Counted from the first letter of the stretch, positions 47,611 to 58,542 are shown. The stretch is DNA of 64,000 nucleotides from Clostridiales bacterium (GCA_029256575.1 JAQSXR010000003.1:434001-498000); one strand, 5' to 3'. Notes: generated by a model from the letters alone, not told the origin. A program made the numbers and translations.

Positions 47611-48768
47611 TTATTGTATTGATATGCGAATTAAATCGAGTGCGTTGATTGCTGCATCTTCGCGTACTTTGGCGCGGTTTCCTGGGAGTACAATGTTTCT
47701 TGTATATACTCCTGTTATTCCAAGGGTTACATCGGAACCTGTTTTATTGTAGAGTCCTCTGGCCATAGCTTCTGCGGTTTCTGCACTTACAACTCCGTAT
47801 TTCTCGATTAGTTTTGATGGGACAAGAAGTTCATCTTCTTTTGCTTGATCGGAATAGGTTATATATGCCTTTTCAATTACATTTGAGGCTCCTGGGCAGT
47901 CTGTTAATTTGGTTACGATTAAGCCGCCTGTTATTGATTCAGCGGTTGATACTTTTAATCCTTTTTGATTTAGTAGCTTTACTACCACCATTGCTAAGGT
48001 TTCATCTTCTTGAGTCGTAAATATTTTATTGCCAAATCTTATTCGCAGTTCTTCGATTATTGGAGCAATTAATGCTTCTGCAACGCTTTCTGATTTAGCA
48101 CTCGCAGTTATTCTCAGATTAACTTCTGATGCTTTTGCATATGGAGCAATTGTTGGATTGGTTTGTTTGTCTATTAGATCCTTTATTGCCATTTCAACTG
48201 AGCTCTCACCAATGCCAGTGATTTTAACCATTTTGGAGTAAAGTGAATATTTATTCTTCTTTCTTAGATAAGGAAATACTTGTTCTTCAAACATTGGTTT
48301 CATTTCATTTGGAGGTCCAGGTAATAGTATTATTAGTGTACCTTCATCTTCCACTATTTGTCCTGGAGCTGTTCCATTCCCGTTTTGAAGTACGATTGCT
48401 CCTTCTATTACTTCTGCTTGTTTATAATTGTTAGCTGCTATGGTGGCTTTTCTCTTTGCGAAATAACTTTTGATTAATTCTAAAGATTCTTCATTTGTCT
48501 CAAGTTTACGACCAATTGCCTTTGCAACTGTTTCTTTCGTCAAGTCGTCTTCCGTAGGTCCTAGCCCTCCCGTTAATATAACTACATCCGAACGATTTAT
48601 CGCATGTTTAATTGTTGCTTCCAACCTTTTTTCATTGTCACCAACTGTTACTTGGTAGTAAACGGAAAGCCCAAGTTCGGCACATTTTTGTGACAGATAC
48701 TGGGCATTCGTGTTTACTATATTTCCAAGTAGCAATTCAGTGCCAACAGAGATAAATTCTGCTGTCAT
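47611..48768 (-). CDS. cinA: CinA-like protein with a damaged nicotinamide nucleotide amidase domain
   Basis: The N-terminal molybdopterin-binding-like domain (residues ~1-170; FISVGTELLLGNIVNTNAQYLS, LTGGLGPTEDDLTKE, LLPGPPNEMKPMF) is complete. The C-terminal PncC-type amidase domain begins normally (STAESITGGLIVTKLTDCPGASNV, YGVVSAETAEAMA). However, GITGV runs straight into YTRNIVLPGNRAKVRE, so about 25-30 residues carrying the usual AGP-GG-KPVG-V core are absent; the join is in frame near 47705. The total of 385 residues is short for the family (~410-420). The protein would normally recycle NMN and ADP-ribose-type metabolites. It is the last gene of a leftward series with pgsA and rimO. 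Confidence 0.85.
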   Translation of the reverse strand: MTAEFISVGTELLLGNIVNTNAQYLSQKCAELGLSVYYQVTVGDNEKRLEATIKHAINRSDVVILTGGLGPTEDDLTKETVAKAIGRKLETNEESLELIKSYFAKRKATIAANNYKQAEVIEGAIVLQNGNGTAPGQIVEDEGTLIILLPGPPNEMKPMFEEQVFPYLRKKNKYSLYSKMVKITGIGESSVEMAIKDLIDKQTNPTIAPYAKASEVNLRITASAKSESVAEALIAPIIEELRIRFGNKIFTTQEDETLAMVVVKLLNQKGLKVSTAESITGGLIVTKLTDCPGASNVIEKAYITYSDQAKEDELLVPSKLIEKYGVVSAETAEAMARGLYNKTGSDVTLGITGVYTRNIVLPGNRAKVREDAAINALDLIRISIQ

Positions 48769-48769
48769 T

Positions 48770-49348
48770 TTATTTGCTGCCTTCTTTCAATACATTTAGA
48801 TTTTTAACAATATATTCTGTTGCTGAAATAATTGCAAGTGCTACAGATGCGTACATTGTGATGATACCTACATATTTAAGTAGTGTATCGAAGTATTCTA
48901 ATATCACGATATCATACGTATGGAAATTCATCCATAATAATAATACTAAAATCATTGTCATTTGTACTGCTGTCTTAACTTTGCCCCACCATCCAGCTGC
49001 CATAACCAAGCCTTGTGATGCAGCAACTAATCTAAATCCACTAATGATAAATTCTCTACTTATTGTAATTATTACGATCCATGCAGGAACTATTCCTAAT
49101 TCTACAAAACCAATTAGGGCAGCCCCTACTAATAATTTATCTGCAAGTGGGTCCATGAACTTACCGAAGTTAGTTACTAGATTATGTTTTCTTGCTAAAT
49201 GGCCATCTAAATAATCTGTATAACTTGCAACTGCGAATATTACAAATGCAATGTAATTATTATAATCCCAAAAATCAATTAGCATAAAGACTAAAAACAA
49301 TGGTATTAGTAAAACTCTTATAAGTGTGAGCCTATTTGCTATATTCAT
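48770..49348 (-). CDS. pgsA: CDP-diacylglycerol-glycerol-3-phosphate 3-phosphatidyltransferase
   Basis: Membrane enzyme that makes phosphatidylglycerophosphate. The CDP-alcohol phosphotransferase motif is intact (DYLDGHLAR-x8-GKFMDPLADK). The hydrophobic N-terminus NRLTLIRVLLIPLFLVFMLI and four or five further helices are typical. A frame is open from a TTG at 49363, but TTGGAG spaces properly to the ATG at 49348 (192 residues). The gene overlaps the end of rimO and sits one base before cinA, a conserved order in many Firmicutes. Confidence 0.95.
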   Translation of the reverse strand: MNIANRLTLIRVLLIPLFLVFMLIDFWDYNNYIAFVIFAVASYTDYLDGHLARKHNLVTNFGKFMDPLADKLLVGAALIGFVELGIVPAWIVIITISREFIISGFRLVAASQGLVMAAGWWGKVKTAVQMTMILVLLLWMNFHTYDIVILEYFDTLLKYVGIITMYASVALAIISATEYIVKNLNVLKEGSK

Positions 49349-50669
49349 ATACTCTATCTCCAATCAAATCGTATTCTTTGGCATAACTTACTTTTACTTT
49401 AACTATATCTCCTGATATCATTTCCTCAGGTGAGTTAACAAAGATATATCCATCAACGTTTGGTGCATCCATATACGTTCTTCCAACATATACGTTTTCT
49501 TCTGGAATTTTTCCTTCTATTAAAACATCTACTAGTTTGCCTTCCATTTCAACGTTATGTTTAAATACTATTTCTTGTTGTAAGGCCATTATCACGTCAC
49601 GTCTACTCTTCTTTGTTTTTTCTGGAACTTGATTTTTGAGCTTTGCTGCTGGTGTACCTGGTTCTTTTGAGTAAGTGAATACACCAAGTCTTTCAAATTT
49701 CATTTCTTCAACAAATTTTACACATTCAATATGTTCTTCTTGTGTTTCTCCTGGGAAACCAGTGATTAAAGTAGTTCTAATTGCTATTCCCGGAATATTG
49801 GTTCTAAGTTTATTGATTACAGTTCGAAGCTCATCTTGCGAAGTTCTTCTTCCCATTTTGCGTAGGATTTCGTCACTTGCATGTTGTATTGGAATATCAA
49901 TATATTTACAAATCTTTGGTTCATTTTTCATTACTTCTATAAGTTCATCTGTAATTTGCTCTGGATAGCAATACAAAACTCTAATCCAATCCAATTCTTT
50001 TATCTGGCACATTTTTGTCAGTAATTCTGGTAAAGCAAATCTGTCATATATATCAATTCCATATGCCGAGGTATCTTGAGCTACTAATATCAACTCTTTT
50101 ATTCCCTTTTGGGCTAATATTTGGGCTTCTTCTAAAACAACTTCCATTGGTACACTTCTAAATTTTCCCCTTAAACTAGGAATTATACAATATGTGCAAT
50201 GTTTATCGCAACCTTCTGCTATTTTTATATAAGTTGAATAGCCTCCAGTCGTATTTACTCTATTATTATATGGTTCTGGTGAGTAATCTATATCTCTAAA
50301 AAGTGTATGTTTATTCCCTTTTAACACTTCTTCTAAAACGCTAATGATATCGCCATAACTAGTTGTGCCGAATAGTGCATCAACTTCTTCAATTTCTTTT
50401 GTTATATCCTCTTTATATCTTTCAGCCAAACAGCCAGTTACAATTAAAGCCTTGCAAACTCCTGTTTTTTTATATTCAGCCATTTCTAAAATCGTATTAA
50501 TACTTTCTTCTTTTGCGTCATGTATAAAACAACACGTATTAACAACTATAACATCAGCCTCAATTTCATTATTCGTTATTGAGTGGCCGTTTTCTATAAG
50601 TTTACCTAGCATAACTTCCGTATCAACTAGATTCTTGTCACATCCTAAGGATGCAAAAAATACTTTCAT
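49332..50669 (-). CDS. rimO: Ribosomal protein S12 methylthiotransferase RimO
   Basis: A radical SAM enzyme with two iron-sulfur clusters that adds a methylthio group to an aspartate of ribosomal protein S12. The 445-residue protein has the N-terminal UPF0004 domain with cysteines in SLGCDKNLVD, NTCCFIHDAKEES and IVTGCLAERY, the radical SAM motif EGCDKHCTYCIIPSLRGKFRS, and a C-terminal TRAM domain. It lies between folD and pgsA. Confidence 0.95.
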   Translation of the reverse strand: MKVFFASLGCDKNLVDTEVMLGKLIENGHSITNNEIEADVIVVNTCCFIHDAKEESINTILEMAEYKKTGVCKALIVTGCLAERYKEDITKEIEEVDALFGTTSYGDIISVLEEVLKGNKHTLFRDIDYSPEPYNNRVNTTGGYSTYIKIAEGCDKHCTYCIIPSLRGKFRSVPMEVVLEEAQILAQKGIKELILVAQDTSAYGIDIYDRFALPELLTKMCQIKELDWIRVLYCYPEQITDELIEVMKNEPKICKYIDIPIQHASDEILRKMGRRTSQDELRTVINKLRTNIPGIAIRTTLITGFPGETQEEHIECVKFVEEMKFERLGVFTYSKEPGTPAAKLKNQVPEKTKKSRRDVIMALQQEIVFKHNVEMEGKLVDVLIEGKIPEENVYVGRTYMDAPNVDGYIFVNSPEEMISGDIVKVKVSYAKEYDLIGDRVYEYSK

Positions 50670-50681
50670 ATTGACTCCTTC

Positions 50682-51524
50682 CTAAAAACAATCTACTGCA
50701 TTTACACAGTTATTCATAAGCATTGCTATTGTCATTGGACCAACCCCGCCTGGTACTGGTGTTATAGCACTAACCGTATCGAACACGTCCAAATAATCCA
50801 CATCACCACATAATTTATTCACTTGGTTTCTGTGTATTCCAACATCTATTATAACTGCTCCATCTTTGACATATTCTTTCGTGATAAAATTTGGCTTACC
50901 AATTGCCACTACGAGTATATCAGCTCTCCGAGTTACTTCTTTTAAATCCTTTGTCTTTGAGTGACAAATAGTCACTGTTCCATTTTCTCTTAGTAGTAAC
51001 AATGCCATTGGCTTACCAACGATATTACTTCTACCTACTACAACGCATTCCTTACCATCTATCTCTATATTAGAACGTTTTAACAATTCTATTATACCTG
51101 CTGGGGTGCATGATACAAAGCCTGGTTGTCCAATGCTTAAGTTTCCTACACTTATCGGATGAAATCCATCAACATCTTTTTTAGGATCAATTGTATTTAT
51201 AATTATGCTTTCATCTAGATGCTTAGGCAATGGTAATTGAACTAAAATTCCATTCACATCTGCTCTATCGTTAAGCTCATTAACTAATTTTATTAACTCA
51301 TCTTGAGTTGTTTCTTCTGATAATTCAAATGCAAGTGAATTTATTCCAATATACTCACAAGCTTTTTTCTTATTCCCTACGTATACGGTTGATGCAGGGT
51401 CTTGTCCCACTTGAATAACTGCAAGGGTAGGGGGTTTTCCTTGCTTTTTTAACGTCTCAACTTTTAATTTTAATTCATCTTTAATATCCTGCGATATTTT
51501 CTTTCCGTCGATAATCTGTGGCAT
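50682..51524 (-). CDS. folD: Bifunctional methylene-THF dehydrogenase / methenyl-THF cyclohydrolase
   Basis: Interconverts methylene-, methenyl- and 10-formyl-tetrahydrofolate. The 280-residue enzyme has the active-site Tyr-x3-Lys (VYVGNKKKAC), QLPLPKHL, DVDGFHPISVGNLSIG, the NADP site VVGRSNIVGKPMALLL, and the end TPVPGGVGPMTIAML. It follows fhs by 24 nt, so the two steps of one-carbon activation are cotranscribed. Confidence 0.97.
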   Translation of the reverse strand: MPQIIDGKKISQDIKDELKLKVETLKKQGKPPTLAVIQVGQDPASTVYVGNKKKACEYIGINSLAFELSEETTQDELIKLVNELNDRADVNGILVQLPLPKHLDESIIINTIDPKKDVDGFHPISVGNLSIGQPGFVSCTPAGIIELLKRSNIEIDGKECVVVGRSNIVGKPMALLLLRENGTVTICHSKTKDLKEVTRRADILVVAIGKPNFITKEYVKDGAVIIDVGIHRNQVNKLCGDVDYLDVFDTVSAITPVPGGVGPMTIAMLMNNCVNAVDCF

Positions 51525-51548
51525 AACTTTTCTCCTTTTGGGGATCGT

Positions 51549-53219
51549 CTAGAACAATCCAACAATAACTCCATTTTCATCAACATCAATGCGTTCCGCT
51601 GCTGGGACTTTAGGTAATCCTGGCATAGTCATTACTGCTCCTGTAATCGCTACAATAAATCCTGCTCCGGCAGATACATATAAGTCTCTAACATTAATTG
51701 TAAAGCCTGTAGGTCTACCAAGTAGGTTTGGATTATCTGAGAATGAATATTGTGTTTTTGCCATACAAATTGGCAACTTATCAAATCCTAATTCTTCTAA
51801 TTTCTTAATTGTTTTATTTACAGCTGAATCAAAAGTAACTCCTTCAGCTCCATATATCTTTGTTGCTATTGTACTTATTTTTTCCTTTATTGATAAATTC
51901 AAATCATATAAAGGTGTAAAATTACTCTGTTTATTGTCTAGTGTATATATTACTTTCTTTGCAAGTTCAATTCCACCTTTACCACCCTCAGCCCACACAT
52001 TTGACAGAGCAAATTCGCAACCAAGGTTTTCACAGAATTCTTTCACATAATCTAACTCAGCTTGCGTATCGGTAGTAAATGCATTTAAAGTTACTACGAT
52101 TGGCACGTTATATTGTTGAAGATTCTCTATATGTTTTTCAAGATTTACGATACCTTTTTGTAATGCATCCAAATCTTCTGTCGATAAATCTGACTTTGAA
52201 ACTCCACCATTATACTTTAAAGCTCTTATAGTTGCAACTAATACTATTGCATCCGGGTTAAGATCTGGTTTTCTACATTTAATATCTAGGAACTTCTCAG
52301 CTCCTAAATCAGCACCAAAACCTGCCTCAGTTACTACGATGTCAGCTAATTTGAGTGCCATTCTAGTTGCAATTACGCTATTGCATCCATGGGCAATATT
52401 TGCAAATGGACCACCATGTATGATAGCTGGTGTATGTTCTAATGTTTGAATTAGATTTGGTTTTAACGCATCTTTTAAAAGTGCAGTCATGGCACCTGTT
52501 GCTTTGAGTTCATCCGCTGTAACTGGATTTCCTTCATATGTGTAAGCAACGATTATCTTAGATAATCGGTCTCTCAAATCACTGAGATCATCTGCTAAGC
52601 ATAGAATTGCCATAACTTCCGATGCAACTGTTATTACAAATCCGTCTTGTCTTGGTATTCCTTGTGTCTTACCGCCAAGACCTACTATAATATTTCTAAG
52701 AACTCTATCGTTCATATCGACTGCACGTTTCCAAACAACTTGACGTGGATCAATTCCTAGTTTGTTTCCATGTTGAATGTGATTATCAAGCATAGCAGCA
52801 AGAAGATTATTTGCAGAGGTTATTGCATGAAAGTCTCCAGTAAAGTGAAGATTCAAATCCTCCATAGGAACAACTTGTGCATAACCACCACCTGCAGCAC
52901 CACCCTTAACGCCAAAGCAAGGTCCTAGGGATGGTTCTCTTAAAGCGATTACAGCCTTCTTGTCTAATAATCCAAGAGCTTGTCCAAGTCCAACTGTAGT
53001 AGTAGTCTTACCCTCACCCGCAGGGGTCGGATTAATTGCTGTTACTAATACAAGTTTACCACTTTTGTTGTTCTTTACTCTTTCCCATAGTTCATCTGAA
53101 AGCTTTGCCTTATTCTTCCCATAAAAATCTAATTCTTCTTCTTCAATATTTAGTCTCTTTGCAACTTCCTTAATATGAAGTAATTTAGCCTCTTGTGCAA
53201 TTTGAATATCTGTTTTCAT
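51549..53219 (-). CDS. fhs: Formate-tetrahydrofolate ligase
   Basis: ATP-dependent synthesis of 10-formyl-tetrahydrofolate from formate. The 556-residue protein has the nucleotide loop [49 protein letters not shown] and a C-terminal [18 protein letters not shown] strong AGGAGG precedes the ATG, and the gene starts 9 nt after ftsK ends. With folD it forms the formate arm of one-carbon metabolism. No riboswitch is seen between ftsK and fhs. Confidence 0.97.
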   Translation of the reverse strand: MKTDIQIAQEAKLLHIKEVAKRLNIEEEELDFYGKNKAKLSDELWERVKNNKSGKLVLVTAINPTPAGEGKTTTTVGLGQALGLLDKKAVIALREPSLGPCFGVKGGAAGGGYAQVVPMEDLNLHFTGDFHAITSANNLLAAMLDNHIQHGNKLGIDPRQVVWKRAVDMNDRVLRNIIVGLGGKTQGIPRQDGFVITVASEVMAILCLADDLSDLRDRLSKIIVAYTYEGNPVTADELKATGAMTALLKDALKPNLIQTLEHTPAIIHGGPFANIAHGCNSVIATRMALKLADIVVTEAGFGADLGAEKFLDIKCRKPDLNPDAIVLVATIRALKYNGGVSKSDLSTEDLDALQKGIVNLEKHIENLQQYNVPIVVTLNAFTTDTQAELDYVKEFCENLGCEFALSNVWAEGGKGGIELAKKVIYTLDNKQSNFTPLYDLNLSIKEKISTIATKIYGAEGVTFDSAVNKTIKKLEELGFDKLPICMAKTQYSFSDNPNLLGRPTGFTINVRDLYVSAGAGFIVAITGAVMTMPGLPKVPAAERIDVDENGVIVGLF

Positions 53220-53228
53220 CTTAACCTC

Positions 53229-55652
53229 CTAGAAATTTATATATTCCTCAAATTGATCTATTGTCATTATAATAATTCTCGGTTTTGTTCCATCTTCTGG
53301 TCCAACTACACCTGCTTCTTCTAATTGATCCATAATTCTTGACGCCCTATTAAATCCAACTCGAAACATTCTTTGTATCATACCAATCGATGCTTTATCT
53401 TTCTCAATTACAAGTCGAGCAGCATCTTCAAAATATTCGTCTTGGCTTGAATTATCGTCAGGTTTTTGTTCTGTTTTAGCCGAAGCTATTTTATTAATAA
53501 CAGTTTCATTATATTGAGTGATTTGATTTCTTCCTAAGAACTCAACCACATTACTAACTTCTTTATCCGAAATAAAGGCTCCTTGAACACGGATCGGCTT
53601 TTGCATTCCTACAGGGTAGAATAACATATCCCCTTTTCCAAGTAATTTCTCAGCACCATTCATATCTATTATCGTCCTAGAGTCAATTCCAGATGATACG
53701 GCGAACGAAATTCTCGACGGAACATTTGCCTTAATTAATCCAGTAATAACATTTACGGATGGTCTTTGCGTTGCGAGAACCAAATGGATGCCAGCGGCTC
53801 TTGCCATTTGAGCAAGTCGACATATTGCATCTTCTACTTCGCCAGGAGCAACCATCATAAGGTCAGCTAATTCGTCAACAATTACTACTATCTGTGGTAA
53901 TTTCTCTGTTTCACCTTGTTCTAATGCCTTTGCATTATAACCTTTTAAATCTCTAACATTAAATTCTGCAAATTTCTTATATCGGTCAGTCATCTCCATT
54001 ACTGCCCAGTTTAATGCAGCTGCTGCTTTTTTAGGATCCGTTACAACTGGTATTAATAGATGTGGTATCCCATTATATACACTTAATTCAACAACTTTAG
54101 GATCAATCATAATAAGCCTTACATCAGAAGGTTTTGATTTGTATAGAATACTTGCGATTAGTGTATTGATACAAACAGACTTACCAGACCCAGTTGCACC
54201 TGCGATGAGTAGGTGGGGCATCTTCGCAATGTCTGTTACGATTACTTGTCCAGAAACATCTTTCCCTACCGCAAACGTGAGGTCAGAAGGGAATTTCTTA
54301 AATTCATCACTCTCGATTATATCTCTAAGCAAAACAGCTTGTGTCTCTTTGTTTGGTACTTCTATTCCAACAGCTGCTTTTCCTGGTATTGGCGCTTCTA
54401 TTCTTATATCGGAGGCTTCAAGATTTAACTTTATATCATCTTGAAGTGCAACGATTTTACTTACCTTGGTTCCTTGTTCTGGTTGTAATTCATATCGGGT
54501 TACAGCTGGTCCACAGCTCACATGTGTAACCGTAACCTTTACCCCAAAGTTTTCTAAGGTTTGTTGAAGCTTGAGCGCACTTTCTCGATAAAACTGTTTT
54601 GATTGAGCAGTAACACTAGCACCCTTTGTTAACAAATCAATTGGTGGAAAGAAATACTCTGCAATTTCTTGAGGTTGTGTTGTTTTCATTTCTAAAGCCT
54701 CAATCGGCTCAACAACTTCTTTTTTCTTCTTAACTAACTCCTTTATTGCTTCTGCTGGTTTCTCTGTTGTCTTCGTATGCATCGTTAATTGAACAAATGG
54801 GTCAACCTCGGTCTCTACTTCTAGAGTGTCACCCGCAAACGTTGGCTCCAATACGAGAGCAGTTGGAGTTTCTGGAGCAATATCTTCTTTTGGAATTGTA
54901 ACACGTTCAAGTAAGACGGAAGTATCTTCTGATGCATAGGTTTTATTTTTTCTTGCTTTCTTTTCTTCCATCTTTTCATATGTCTGGTCCATTATCTTTC
55001 CAGCTTCTTCATATGATGTAGTTACTACATTTTTGGTGTTTCTCGTAAATTTCTTCACTATTTCTACAAAAGATTTCTCTGCTAAGAAAATAAATAGTAT
55101 GATTAACATCGTAGATAAAACAACTATAGTTCCAGCCTTACCAAAAAGGTTGTAAAAAATAGATGTGAGAAATCCACCAACTGCACCGCCAGATATTGTG
55201 GCAGGTTTAGACATATTTATTGAAGTCTTCACTACTTCAATAAATTCTTGATTTTTATCATATGCTGTCGCTAAGACTTGTAAAAATGTTGCTAATACCA
55301 CCATCAATAGGATGGAGCATAGTATTTTCAAGAATACTTTTCTATTTTTCTTATTTGCTATTTTATATAGAGTAACGATAGATAAGTAAAAAGGAAATAT
55401 GTAGGATATTGTGCCCATTGTTTTAAAAGATATTTCATTAAAGAATTCTCCCACATCACCAGCGCTGCTGCCAAAATATATAGCAATAAAAAGCAATACT
55501 GATAATGCAAATATCATTAAGATAATGATTTCTTCTCTAAAACTTGCAGTTCTAGTTGTAGAACTTGTATTTGAGGTCGTCTTTTTGGGTGAATTCTTTG
55601 CGCTTGTTTTCTTCGCTGTAGACGCCTTTTTCGTTTGTTTTGCTGGTGCCAT
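53229..55652 (-). CDS. DNA translocase FtsK/SpoIIIE
   Basis: Septal, ATP-driven double-stranded DNA pump for chromosome segregation. The 807-residue protein has a basic N-terminus ([13 protein letters not shown]), four membrane segments (~35-195), a linker with charged and Pro/Thr-rich parts, the FtsK alpha domain ([20 protein letters not shown]), the motor with Walker [13 protein letters not shown], Walker [13 protein letters not shown], and a C-terminal winged-helix gamma domain ([30 protein letters not shown]) that reads orienting sequences. AAGGAGG precedes the ATG. Confidence 0.95.
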   Translation of the reverse strand: MAPAKQTKKASTAKKTSAKNSPKKTTSNTSSTTRTASFREEIIILMIFALSVLLFIAIYFGSSAGDVGEFFNEISFKTMGTISYIFPFYLSIVTLYKIANKKNRKVFLKILCSILLMVVLATFLQVLATAYDKNQEFIEVVKTSINMSKPATISGGAVGGFLTSIFYNLFGKAGTIVVLSTMLIILFIFLAEKSFVEIVKKFTRNTKNVVTTSYEEAGKIMDQTYEKMEEKKARKNKTYASEDTSVLLERVTIPKEDIAPETPTALVLEPTFAGDTLEVETEVDPFVQLTMHTKTTEKPAEAIKELVKKKKEVVEPIEALEMKTTQPQEIAEYFFPPIDLLTKGASVTAQSKQFYRESALKLQQTLENFGVKVTVTHVSCGPAVTRYELQPEQGTKVSKIVALQDDIKLNLEASDIRIEAPIPGKAAVGIEVPNKETQAVLLRDIIESDEFKKFPSDLTFAVGKDVSGQVIVTDIAKMPHLLIAGATGSGKSVCINTLIASILYKSKPSDVRLIMIDPKVVELSVYNGIPHLLIPVVTDPKKAAAALNWAVMEMTDRYKKFAEFNVRDLKGYNAKALEQGETEKLPQIVVIVDELADLMMVAPGEVEDAICRLAQMARAAGIHLVLATQRPSVNVITGLIKANVPSRISFAVSSGIDSRTIIDMNGAEKLLGKGDMLFYPVGMQKPIRVQGAFISDKEVSNVVEFLGRNQITQYNETVINKIASAKTEQKPDDNSSQDEYFEDAARLVIEKDKASIGMIQRMFRVGFNRASRIMDQLEEAGVVGPEDGTKPRIIIMTIDQFEEYINF

Positions 55653-55767
55653 CTTATCCTCCTTAAACAGTTTTTATTATATTTTCACGAGCCCACTGCT
55701 ACATGGGTACTTTTATTCATCATTTCATTTTACTATTAATTCAAACATAGTTCAAGTGTATAATAAG

Positions 55768-55801
55768 CAAAAAGCAAGGAAATTATTTTCCTTGCTTTTT
55801 G
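55768..55801 (-). terminator. Hairpin terminator built into the 3' end of the tepA-like gene
   Basis: A perfect 15-bp stem (CAAAAAGCAAGGAAA with TTTCCTTGCTTTTTG) with a 4-nt loop. The stop codon of the ClpP-like gene is in the loop and its last codons form the 5' arm. The U-rich 3' arm serves as the U tract. It separates this gene from ftsK. Confidence 0.75.
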
Positions 55802-56634
55802 TCACCTTTTTTAACTGCAGGTTTCTTACCTTTATTTTTTACTTGTTTTTCATTATTTTCTTCGACATTATTCTCGAAATTATCCGGATTTCGGTCATTA
55901 ATCATTTGATATAATTTATCAAATGCTTCATGAATTCCACCTATTTCGTCAATTATGCCTTCATGAACTGCTTCTATTCCTACCAATATAGAACCAACAT
56001 CTTTTGCAAGTTTCCCTGTATCTAGCATAAGATTTCTTAATCTGTCTTTTTGTACATTCGAGTTCCTTACAATAAAATCTAAGATTCTTTCTTGCATTCT
56101 TTCAAAATACTCAAAGGTTTGAGGTATTCCTAGAATCGTCCCACTCATTCTAACCGGATGTATAATCATTGTTGCTGAGGGTACTATAAAACTATAATTT
56201 GCAGCAACTGCTAAAGGACCACCTATTGAATGACTTCCACCTAACACTAATGATACTGTTGGTTTACTTATCGAAGCGATTAGTTCACTAATTGCAAGTC
56301 CTGCTTCTACGTCACCACCTACGGTGTTTAAAAGTATAAGTACACCTTTGATCTCATCATTATTCTCAATCGCAGCGAGTTCTGGTAATACATGTTCATA
56401 CTTTGTAGATTTTGTATTTTGTGGTAGAACAATATGACCTTCAATTTCGCCAATAATATTCAGTAGATGTATCGCAGGTTTATTAACGCTACCTTTTAAA
56501 ACACCTTGTCCAAGTTCCTGCATCTTCTTGAACTCAAATTCTTTTTTATCAATATTTGCTTCTTTATCTATTTCTTCGCTTACTTGTTCATCGTTGTCTT
56601 CATTTGTTTCTTCATTTATTTTTTTATCTTCCAT
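55783..56634 (-). CDS. ClpP-like (TepA-type) membrane-associated protease
   Basis: A 283-residue serine protease of the ClpP/crotonase fold, similar to TepA of Bacillus. It has an acidic, charged N-terminus (MEDKKINEETNEDNDEQ), LLNIIGEIEGH, LLNTVGGDVEAGLAISELIAS, the nucleophile region LVLGGSHSIGGPLAVAAN, the histidine-bearing TMIIHPVRMSG and a basic C-terminal tail (KKPAVKKGDKKQGK). The frame is open from 56670. GAGGT spaces to the ATG at 56634, which also begins at the consensus position. That start codon lies in a 10-bp hairpin (56631-56662). Confidence 0.88.
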   Translation of the reverse strand: MEDKKINEETNEDNDEQVSEEIDKEANIDKKEFEFKKMQELGQGVLKGSVNKPAIHLLNIIGEIEGHIVLPQNTKSTKYEHVLPELAAIENNDEIKGVLILLNTVGGDVEAGLAISELIASISKPTVSLVLGGSHSIGGPLAVAANYSFIVPSATMIIHPVRMSGTILGIPQTFEYFERMQERILDFIVRNSNVQKDRLRNLMLDTGKLAKDVGSILVGIEAVHEGIIDEIGGIHEAFDKLYQMINDRNPDNFENNVEENNEKQVKNKGKKPAVKKGDKKQGK

Positions 56635-56662
56635 ACTATCACCTCGCATAGAGATAGTATGG
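56631..56662 (-). promoter_or_regulatory. Hairpin enclosing the ribosome site and start codon of the tepA-like gene
   Basis: CCATACTATC and GATAGTATGG are perfect 10-bp arms separated by 12 nt that include the GAGGT ribosome site. The start codon ATG is within the 3' arm, so folding would hide both elements. This may control translation. Confidence 0.5.
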
Positions 56663-56684
56663 TTGTTCACAAATTATTTATTCT

Positions 56685-58403
56685 CTAGATTGTAAATTTA
56701 GTTACGAGATCTTTAAGTTCTTTTACATTTTCAACACTAAAGTCAATTTTTGTTTTTACTTGTTCAATCTTTTGTGTAACTCCAACATTTTTATCAAATA
56801 AAACGGCAACATCATTTGCACCTTCATTCACAGTTGTTGCAACTTCTTCAATTGCTATTGTGATATTCTCAACTGCGGCACTAAGTTCTTCGATTGCTTG
56901 ATCTATTTTCTTAATTAAATGTCCAACTGATTTCGCATCTTTATCATAGTCTTCACTTACTTTTATGAAACCATCATAATCGCTAATAACATTTTTATCA
57001 ATAAAATCCATTACTTCTTGAGAACGTTCTGACATATTATTAACTGCTTTGTTTACGATTAAAACGATGTTTTGAATTCCTGATGCTGTTTTGGATGATT
57101 CTTCCGCTAACTTTCTAATTTCATCTGCAACAACTGAGAATCCTCTTCCGTGTTCGCCTGCTCTTGCTGCTTCAATACTTGCATTTAGTGCTAACAAATT
57201 TGTTTGATTTGTTATCTCAAGTATCGTGTTTGCTAATACATTTATCTGAGTAACTGCTTTTGATTTTTCTAACGCATCTTCTAATCCGCTCTTTAATGTT
57301 CCGTACATATTTTGTGTATTATCAAATGAGGCAACCGCATTGTGATTTAATCCTTCTGCACGTTTCATAATTTCATCCGATAGCGTTTTTCCTTTTTGCG
57401 TTCTTGTCTTAATTTCTTCTGAATGTGCTCTAATCTCTTCAATAGATGCATTAATTTCTTCCGTAGATGCTGCTGTTTCTTGCATACCAGCAGAAATGCC
57501 TTCTGTATTGCTATCAACTTCCATACTATCTTTCTCAACTTCAGTCACTAATTCATTTACAATTATAAATGTATTTTCAATTTCTGAAGAAGAATTCGAT
57601 ATTTGATTTATTGTATGTTGAAGTATATCGCGCATTTTAATAGTTTCACGCGCCATAATTCCAACTTCACTTTTTAGTTTCACTAATGTGTTTCCTTCAT
57701 TATCATTCGTTAAATCTAAATTAGATGTCTTTGTAATAAGTTTCGTTAACTTCTTAATTGGTTTTGCAATACTATTCGCATACAAGTAAATTACGACAGC
57801 TAATATTAAGAGCAGAACTGGTGCCATATATACAATAGACATCATTAAATCTCTATTTACTTCTGTTACTTCATCTTGATCAGCCGTTACTACAACAACC
57901 CATTCAACACCTGGTACGATATAATATCCATATTGTTTGTCTTTTCCTTCAAAAACATAAGTGGAAGAACCACTTGTTAATTTTACACCATTTGCTAATT
58001 CAGCAATTAGACCCTTTACCGAACTATTTGTTACAGGTTGTCCAACTTTTTCAGCGGTAGGATGATATAACATAATTCCATCACGGTCAGTAATATATGC
58101 ATAGCCTGATTTCGAACCAGTCACAACAAAGTCAGCCATATATTCACTCATTTGATGTACAATATAATCCTTGCTATCTTCAAATGTATTTCCTGCTGCT
58201 TTTGAATCTTTAACATGTAATTCATATGTACTGATCATTGCAGATATTGTATGCCCTACAATTCCCGCTTCATTTTCGATTGTTTCCATACTTCTTACTC
58301 GTAATGTCTTTCCTGATTCATAAATACTTATCGTTGCAGTAGCAAAAACCGATATTATCATAATAATTGATACAAAAAAAGTAATTTGTCCCTTTAGTTT
58401 CAT
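56685..58403 (-). CDS. Methyl-accepting chemotaxis protein with extracellular Cache sensor
   Basis: A 572-residue chemoreceptor. It has TM1 (~7-27), an extracellular Cache domain (~35-185; [44 protein letters not shown]), TM2 (~187-210), HAMP (~212-265) and a signalling domain with the conserved hairpin tip ([44 protein letters not shown]). It binds small extracellular ligands and controls a CheA kinase encoded elsewhere. A strong CGGAGGA site precedes the ATG. Confidence 0.95.
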   Translation of the reverse strand: MKLKGQITFFVSIIMIISVFATATISIYESGKTLRVRSMETIENEAGIVGHTISAMISTYELHVKDSKAAGNTFEDSKDYIVHQMSEYMADFVVTGSKSGYAYITDRDGIMLYHPTAEKVGQPVTNSSVKGLIAELANGVKLTSGSSTYVFEGKDKQYGYYIVPGVEWVVVVTADQDEVTEVNRDLMMSIVYMAPVLLLILAVVIYLYANSIAKPIKKLTKLITKTSNLDLTNDNEGNTLVKLKSEVGIMARETIKMRDILQHTINQISNSSSEIENTFIIVNELVTEVEKDSMEVDSNTEGISAGMQETAASTEEINASIEEIRAHSEEIKTRTQKGKTLSDEIMKRAEGLNHNAVASFDNTQNMYGTLKSGLEDALEKSKAVTQINVLANTILEITNQTNLLALNASIEAARAGEHGRGFSVVADEIRKLAEESSKTASGIQNIVLIVNKAVNNMSERSQEVMDFIDKNVISDYDGFIKVSEDYDKDAKSVGHLIKKIDQAIEELSAAVENITIAIEEVATTVNEGANDVAVLFDKNVGVTQKIEQVKTKIDFSVENVKELKDLVTKFTI

Positions 58404-58542
58404 TTGTTTTCCTCCGGTTGTCTATTTGGTATAAAAAATTAAGTATTTTATTTAATTTTACCTTTATTTTATACTAAAAGCAACTAGTATTTTTACATAA
58501 AACGACATTAAATACCAAATACTTCCACCCTGTGTGTTTGGC

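Noticed and set aside
52900-53228. Tetrahydrofolate or other riboswitch before fhs
   Set aside because: Only 9 nt separate ftsK from fhs, and no conserved riboswitch core is seen.
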